A stretch of 64,000 bases of DNA from Apostichopus japonicus (Eukaryota > Echinodermata > Holothuroidea > Aspidochirotida > Stichopodidae): assembly GCF_037975245.1 (NCBI RefSeq), contig NC_092568.1, forward strand, positions 31,964,501 through 32,028,500, read 5' to 3'. The notes under the pieces are model-generated. The model was not told the origin of the DNA. It searched no databases and was given only the letters and a program-made list of their open reading frames with translations. The position numbers and the translations under genes were made by a program. Within the stretch, counting starts at the first letter, position 1, and the number at the start of each line of letters is the position of its first letter. This document shows, in pieces, positions 61,901-64,000 of the stretch.

Positions 61901-63824
61901 TCTGGACTTTATACTGTCAAGTTCAGGACACTTCTTGAGCCACTTCAAAACAATTTCTTGGTTTTTACCCCTCTCTTAAATACTTTAGAGCTTTTAGAAG
62001 TCATAAACAAGCAGCTGTAGGTTTTAAAGTGATTCCACAGCAAACAAAATCAGAACTTTAGATTCTAGTTTGAGATGCTTCCTTTTAGAGGTTTAAAAGA
62101 GATATAAAAACAGCAGGGAGGTGGTGAATTATAATGCTCCTGGATATGGAAGTAGCAAAAATGAGCGAAGATTTTGACCAAATGCATAAACTGGCTGGTT
62201 GACTGATACTAGAATAAGTGTCTGCTCTTGATGTATCGGTATTAAAAGCACCATAGAAAATGCACACACATACAGGTTTAACAGACCAGGGAAAATATGG
62301 AAAACTAAGTTAGTTATCTTGATAAGTTGTCGCCAAGATAAGGTTCTGTTCCTTATCAACTTTAGACAAGCTCAGCCCAAGGAATGTATTTTCATTTTAT
62401 AAGCCTAATTATCATAAAGATATATGATGACTTATTGGTCCTACTTTCCAAGTTTTAAAAGTTGTAACTCTCCCTAAGGTGTGGTCCATACCACCAGGCT
62501 CTCACCAGCATGGTTGTGACCACCAAGATGTTCACTAGGTACCATGGATACTACCACTATGAACCTGCTACCATAGTCCTCACAGCCATGTGTTCCACCA
62601 CCATGATATTAACTACCATGATTTCTACCACTATTAACTTGTTACCATAGTCCTCACATCCATGTGTACTGCCACCATGATACTCACTACCATGGACTCT
62701 ACCACTATAAACCTGCAACCATAGTCCTCACAGCCATGTGTTCCACCACCATGATATTAACTACCATGATTTCTACCACTATTAACTTGTTACCATGGTC
62801 CTCACATCCATGTGTACTGCCACCATGGTACTCACTACCATGGATTCTACCACTATGAACCTGCTACCATAGTCCTCACAGCCATGTGTTCCACCACCAT
62901 GATATTAACTACCATGATTTCTACCACTATTAACTTGTTACCATGGTCCTCACATCCATGTGTACTGCCACCATGATACTCACTACCATGGATTCTACCA
63001 GTATGAACCTGCTACCATAGACCTCACAGCCGTGTGTTCCACCACCATGATATTAACCACCATGATTTCTACCACTATTAACTTGTTACCATGGTCCTCA
63101 CATCCATGTGTACTGCCACCATGATACTCACTACCATGGATTCTACCAGTATGAACCTGCTACCATAGTCCTCACAGCCATGTATACCACCACAATGATA
63201 CTCACTACCATGGATTCTACCAAGTAATGAAGCTGCTACCATAGTCCTCACAGCTATGTGTTCCACCTCCATGATAGTCACCACCAGTATTCCACATGAA
63301 GCTAGTTCCTGCCATGGTTCCTGCTTCAATGGTTTCCACCATCAATTCTTTCAATCTCCAAGAACATGGATGCATCAAAACCAATCATAAGAGACCTTTT
63401 ATTTTGTATAGATGTTTATGCCTTTAGCTAATATTTGAAGCATGGTTCAATATGAAAATGAAATGCACTTAGCAACCATTCTAATTCCAGTGATGTCACA
63501 ATACCAAGAAATACATATGCAGTGTATGACAATGAGAACAAGTGATATGATGTCACATTTTCTTCATATCTTCTTGATTCTGAGATATTTCCACCTCCGC
63601 CCCCCCTCTCCCCCACCGCATTATTTTTATCGTGCTTTGAATATTTTCCCTGTTTTTTTCAGGAATATTTCATAGCTCTTCCAGAGTATTCTGAACAACT
63701 CAAGCTGTTCAATAACTCAGGCAGTATACTTGTACATGCTTGTCGTGAGGATGTTGCCTTTACAGTTCAGGAGCAGCTGTCACTAGTCAACAAGAGGTGG
63801 CAAGATGTGTCTGATAGAGGAAAG
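25892..63824 (+). CDS. SYNE1: Nesprin (SYNE1-like), N-terminal 14 coding exons
   Basis: Exons: 25892-25961, 33776-33837, 36361-36456, 37638-37721, 39737-39829, 42117-42340, 47553-47761, 49459-49550, 50277-50408, 50960-51271, 51627-51911, 52639-52732, 54016-54221, 63663-63824. All phases agree, giving 707 codons that continue past the window. CH1 spans about residues 27-133 ([33 protein letters not shown]...[11 protein letters not shown]), a Ser/Pro linker 134-195, and CH2 195-305 ([40 protein letters not shown]). Spectrin-like helices follow. Nesprins anchor the nuclear envelope to actin through this domain and a C-terminal KASH segment, which is out of the window. SYNE1 and SYNE2 are vertebrate duplicates; a pre-duplication ortholog would be equally related to both. 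Confidence 0.94.
25962..33775 (+). other. Nesprin intron 1 (7.8 kb)
   Basis: No coding exon or clear mobile element was recognised. It contains simple AT-rich runs and a few short polypurine or poly(A) stretches, for example 27345-27360. Confidence 0.6.
33776..33837 (+). CDS. SYNE1: Nesprin coding exon 2, start of CH1
   Basis: Acceptor cttgacag, donor GTAAGA. It encodes [20 protein letters not shown], the first actin-contact helix of the CH1 domain. Confidence 0.96.
35774..35791. repeat. GT microsatellite
   Basis: An uninterrupted gtgtgtgt run of about 18 bases in a nesprin intron. A shorter one lies near 32358, and an AG run lies at 21174-21190. Confidence 0.8.
36361..36456 (+). CDS. SYNE1: Nesprin coding exon 3, CH1
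   Basis: Thirty-two codons in phase 0, including [20 protein letters not shown]. Donor GTAAGT. Confidence 0.96.
37360..37583. repeat. 57-62 bp tandem repeat, four copies
   Basis: Each copy runs roughly aataaatatgatgataa, then cagtatgtatagtctaaaa and ataccttt(c/t)aactt. It lies in a nesprin intron just before coding exon 4. Confidence 0.8.
37638..37721 (+). CDS. SYNE1: Nesprin coding exon 4, CH1
   Basis: Twenty-eight codons in phase 0, including [20 protein letters not shown]. Donor GTGAGT. Confidence 0.96.
38723..39122. mobile_element. Non-autonomous hAT-like MITE, 400 bp
   Basis: Imperfect terminal inverted repeats: left tagtgtttacaagggtac and right (reversed) cagtgtttgcacaggtta, with subterminal GGGTACCC clusters on both sides. 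Flanked by 8-bp repeats gtatattg (38715-38722) and gtatattc (39123-39130). It has no transposase ORF. The 8-bp duplication and AGTGTTT ends suggest the hAT superfamily (inference). Confidence 0.75.
39737..39829 (+). CDS. SYNE1: Nesprin coding exon 5, end of CH1
   Basis: Thirty-one codons in phase 0: [20 protein letters not shown] and [11 protein letters not shown]. This is the classic CH1 closing helix. Donor GTCAGT. Confidence 0.96.
40312..40542 (+). pseudogene. Non-LTR retrotransposon ORF2 C-terminal fragment
   Basis: An open frame encoding [20 protein letters not shown] and [20 protein letters not shown] before a stop. This FSVxxxxxWNxLP...FKxxLKTxLF pattern is the usual C-terminus of CR1/Jockey-type reverse transcriptase proteins. 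The 5' part (endonuclease and RT core) is absent, so it is a 5'-truncated copy. Confidence 0.75.
40729..40758. repeat. 30-bp near-perfect palindrome
   Basis: tagctcataccagca followed by tgctggtgtgagcta; one T/G mismatch in 15 pairs. It marks the start of the internally repetitive sequence that follows. Confidence 0.85.
40790..41360. repeat. Internally repetitive element with AGGTCA motifs
   Basis: Three to four diverged monomers of roughly 150 bp. Shared words are cgcacagtgtttg / cgtacagtgtatg, atgaaacttggacacaa / atgaaacttggtcacaa, and a (g/a)ggtcaaaggtca block. A LINE-like 3' tail (gttgcgctatatgaaattca plus a taa-rich end) lies at about 41925-41990, so this may be part of, or inserted in, the LINE copy. 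Confidence 0.6.
41925..41992 (+). mobile_element. LINE-type 3' tail remnant
   Basis: ttgtaaagtgcaaccgaaaa ... ggttgcgctatatgaaattc followed by aataaataataataataatg. The paired gcaacc/ggttgc words form a hairpin, as in the tail at 19.9 kb. Confidence 0.55.
42117..42340 (+). CDS. SYNE1: Nesprin coding exon 6, Ser/Pro linker and start of CH2
   Basis: Begins [20 protein letters not shown], passes through a Ser/Thr/Pro-rich linker ([20 protein letters not shown]) and ends at the CH2 start [18 protein letters not shown]. Vertebrate nesprins have a similar Ser-rich CH1-CH2 linker. Donor GTAAGA. Confidence 0.92.
45203..45296. repeat. 30-bp tandem repeat, three copies
   Basis: tgtttgtattaaagatttaa plus acatggtacc, repeated three times with a few changes, in a nesprin intron. 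Confidence 0.8.
47070..47132 (+). mobile_element. tRNA-like remnant, possible SINE head
   Basis: ggcttagtcaatagg, a stem ccccctgg/ccaggggg around a short loop, and ggttcaaatc (B-box-like) are in tRNA order. A diverged relative lies at 51325-51375 (ggcttgcatccct ... ggtttgaatc). It is too degenerate to be a functional tRNA gene. Confidence 0.4.
47553..47761 (+). CDS. SYNE1: Nesprin coding exon 7, CH2
   Basis: Sixty-nine full codons. [20 protein letters not shown] and [20 protein letters not shown] are unmistakable CH2. The donor GTTTGA is weak, but it gives the phase needed for the next exon. Confidence 0.94.
49459..49550 (+). CDS. SYNE1: Nesprin coding exon 8, end of CH2
   Basis: [20 protein letters not shown] closes CH2. 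The [14 protein letters not shown] motif is nearly invariant in spectrin-family CH2 domains. Donor GTACGA. Confidence 0.97.
50277..50408 (+). CDS. SYNE1: Nesprin coding exon 9, spectrin-like
   Basis: Forty-four codons in phase 0, including [20 protein letters not shown]. Acceptor catcag, donor GTTAGT. Confidence 0.9.
50960..51271 (+). CDS. SYNE1: Nesprin coding exon 10, spectrin-like
   Basis: One hundred and four codons in phase 0. The helices include [20 protein letters not shown] and [20 protein letters not shown]; the Trp positions are typical of spectrin repeats. Confidence 0.92.
51627..51911 (+). CDS. SYNE1: Nesprin coding exon 11, spectrin-like
   Basis: Ninety-five codons in phase 0, from [20 protein letters not shown] to TQQLINNYE. 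Donor GTACCA. Confidence 0.92.
52639..52732 (+). CDS. SYNE1: Nesprin coding exon 12, spectrin-like
   Basis: Encodes [20 protein letters not shown] and RGHSSQAS. Acceptor tctaacag, donor GTGAGT. Phase 0 in and 1 out. Confidence 0.9.
52985..53765. repeat. Diverged direct duplication in nesprin intron 12
   Basis: Two segments (about 52985-53175 and 53570-53765) share order and words: aaaggaataa, gttcctac/attcctac, ctgattggttt/ctgatttggttt, and gagaaagtattcaatga at their ends. Confidence 0.55.
54016..54221 (+). CDS. SYNE1: Nesprin coding exon 13, spectrin-like
   Basis: Helices with [20 protein letters not shown]. Acceptor ctttaag, donor GTAAGT, phase 1 in and 0 out. Confidence 0.9.
60876..61054 (+). 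repeat. Polypurine tract, about 180 bp
   Basis: An almost uninterrupted G/A stretch with many ggggga, gggagg and gaaggg words and only scattered T and very few C. It lies inside nesprin intron 13. Confidence 0.9.
62500..63290. repeat. Satellite with 74-bp monomers in a 148-bp dimer
   Basis: Type A monomers (cacagccatgtgttccacca) start at 62581, 62729, 62877 and 63025. Type B monomers (cacatccatgtgtactgcca) start at 62655, 62803, 62951 and 63099. The last ones (63173, 63249) are A/B hybrids with a 76-bp step. The 148-bp period is exact over four cycles. Confidence 0.92.
63663..63824 (+). CDS. SYNE1: Nesprin coding exon 14, spectrin-like
   Basis: Fifty-four codons in phase 0: [20 protein letters not shown], and [18 protein letters not shown] ending in the helix C Trp motif. 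Acceptor tttttcag, donor GTACGT. The gene continues beyond the window; 63825-64000 is intron. Confidence 0.92.
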
Positions 63825-64000
63825 GTACGTAGAAATATTTAAATCTGCACGAATGTGTTATTTTATACGTATTGTATTCTTTGATTTCTATTCTTTATGA
63901 CATATTTTCAGTTTGTGTTCAAAGCATATATGGTATCAAGCTACAATTACCCTACAGTTCTGCAAATCAGGTGTTGAATATCTTGGTAAGCTAAATGAAC

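Larger units (their letters stand above)
54222..63662 (+). other. Nesprin intron 13 (9.4 kb)
   Basis: No exon was recognised by homology. A short spectrin exon could have been missed, since phase 0 on both sides would allow one. It contains a polypurine tract (60.88-61.05 kb) and a satellite array (62.5-63.3 kb). Confidence 0.6.

Noticed and set aside
62664-62858. Histidine/threonine-rich protein from the satellite
   Set aside because: The 74- and 148-bp periods are not multiples of three, so the frame cannot be kept across units.

Overview
The window looks like a piece of an intron-rich, AT-rich animal nuclear genome. The genes are split by many GT-AG introns, their protein matches are metazoan (kanadaptin, FAM98, nesprin), and there are tRNA-derived SINEs, LINE remnants, a non-autonomous DNA transposon and many minisatellites. 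The SINE style and protein divergence suggest a marine invertebrate deuterostome, perhaps an echinoderm; that placement is an inference. No bacterial or viral genes, CRISPR arrays or operons are visible.

Three protein-coding genes can be read exon by exon with consistent splice phase. (1) 208-7615, + strand: the 3' part (10 exons, about 431 codons) of kanadaptin (SLC4A1AP), ending in the family's typical C-terminus; the 5' part with the FHA domain lies before the window. (2) 16336-8802, - strand: a complete FAM98 family gene in 11 coding exons (425 aa) with an RGG/Gly-rich tail. Genes 1 and 2 converge, with about 1.2 kb between stop codons. (3) 25892 to beyond 64000, + strand: the first 14 coding exons (707 codons) of a nesprin (SYNE1-like) gene, covering the paired calponin-homology actin-binding domain and the first spectrin-like repeats.

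The 9.4 kb between FAM98 and nesprin has no convincing gene. It holds a long fold-back sequence (19.14-19.25 kb), a tRNA-derived SINE (19.5 kb), a LINE-tail-like stretch and a small hairpin (22.1 kb). Nesprin introns hold a 400-bp MITE with an 8-bp target duplication (38.7-39.1 kb), a LINE ORF2 C-terminal fragment followed by an internally repetitive element with nuclear-receptor-like DR1 sites (40.3-41.4 kb), a polypurine tract (60.9 kb) and a two-level 74/148-bp satellite (62.5-63.3 kb). Kanadaptin carries a minisatellite that has copied the end of one exon together with its 5' splice site.

The three genes are not an operon and no shared pathway is evident from the sequence. Kanadaptin is a nuclear FHA protein, FAM98 proteins act in RNA complexes such as the tRNA ligase complex, and nesprins link the nuclear envelope to actin. 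I did not find a convincing undescribed biological system; the best leads are the splice-donor minisatellite, the fold-back element, the MITE and the repeat with DR1 motifs.
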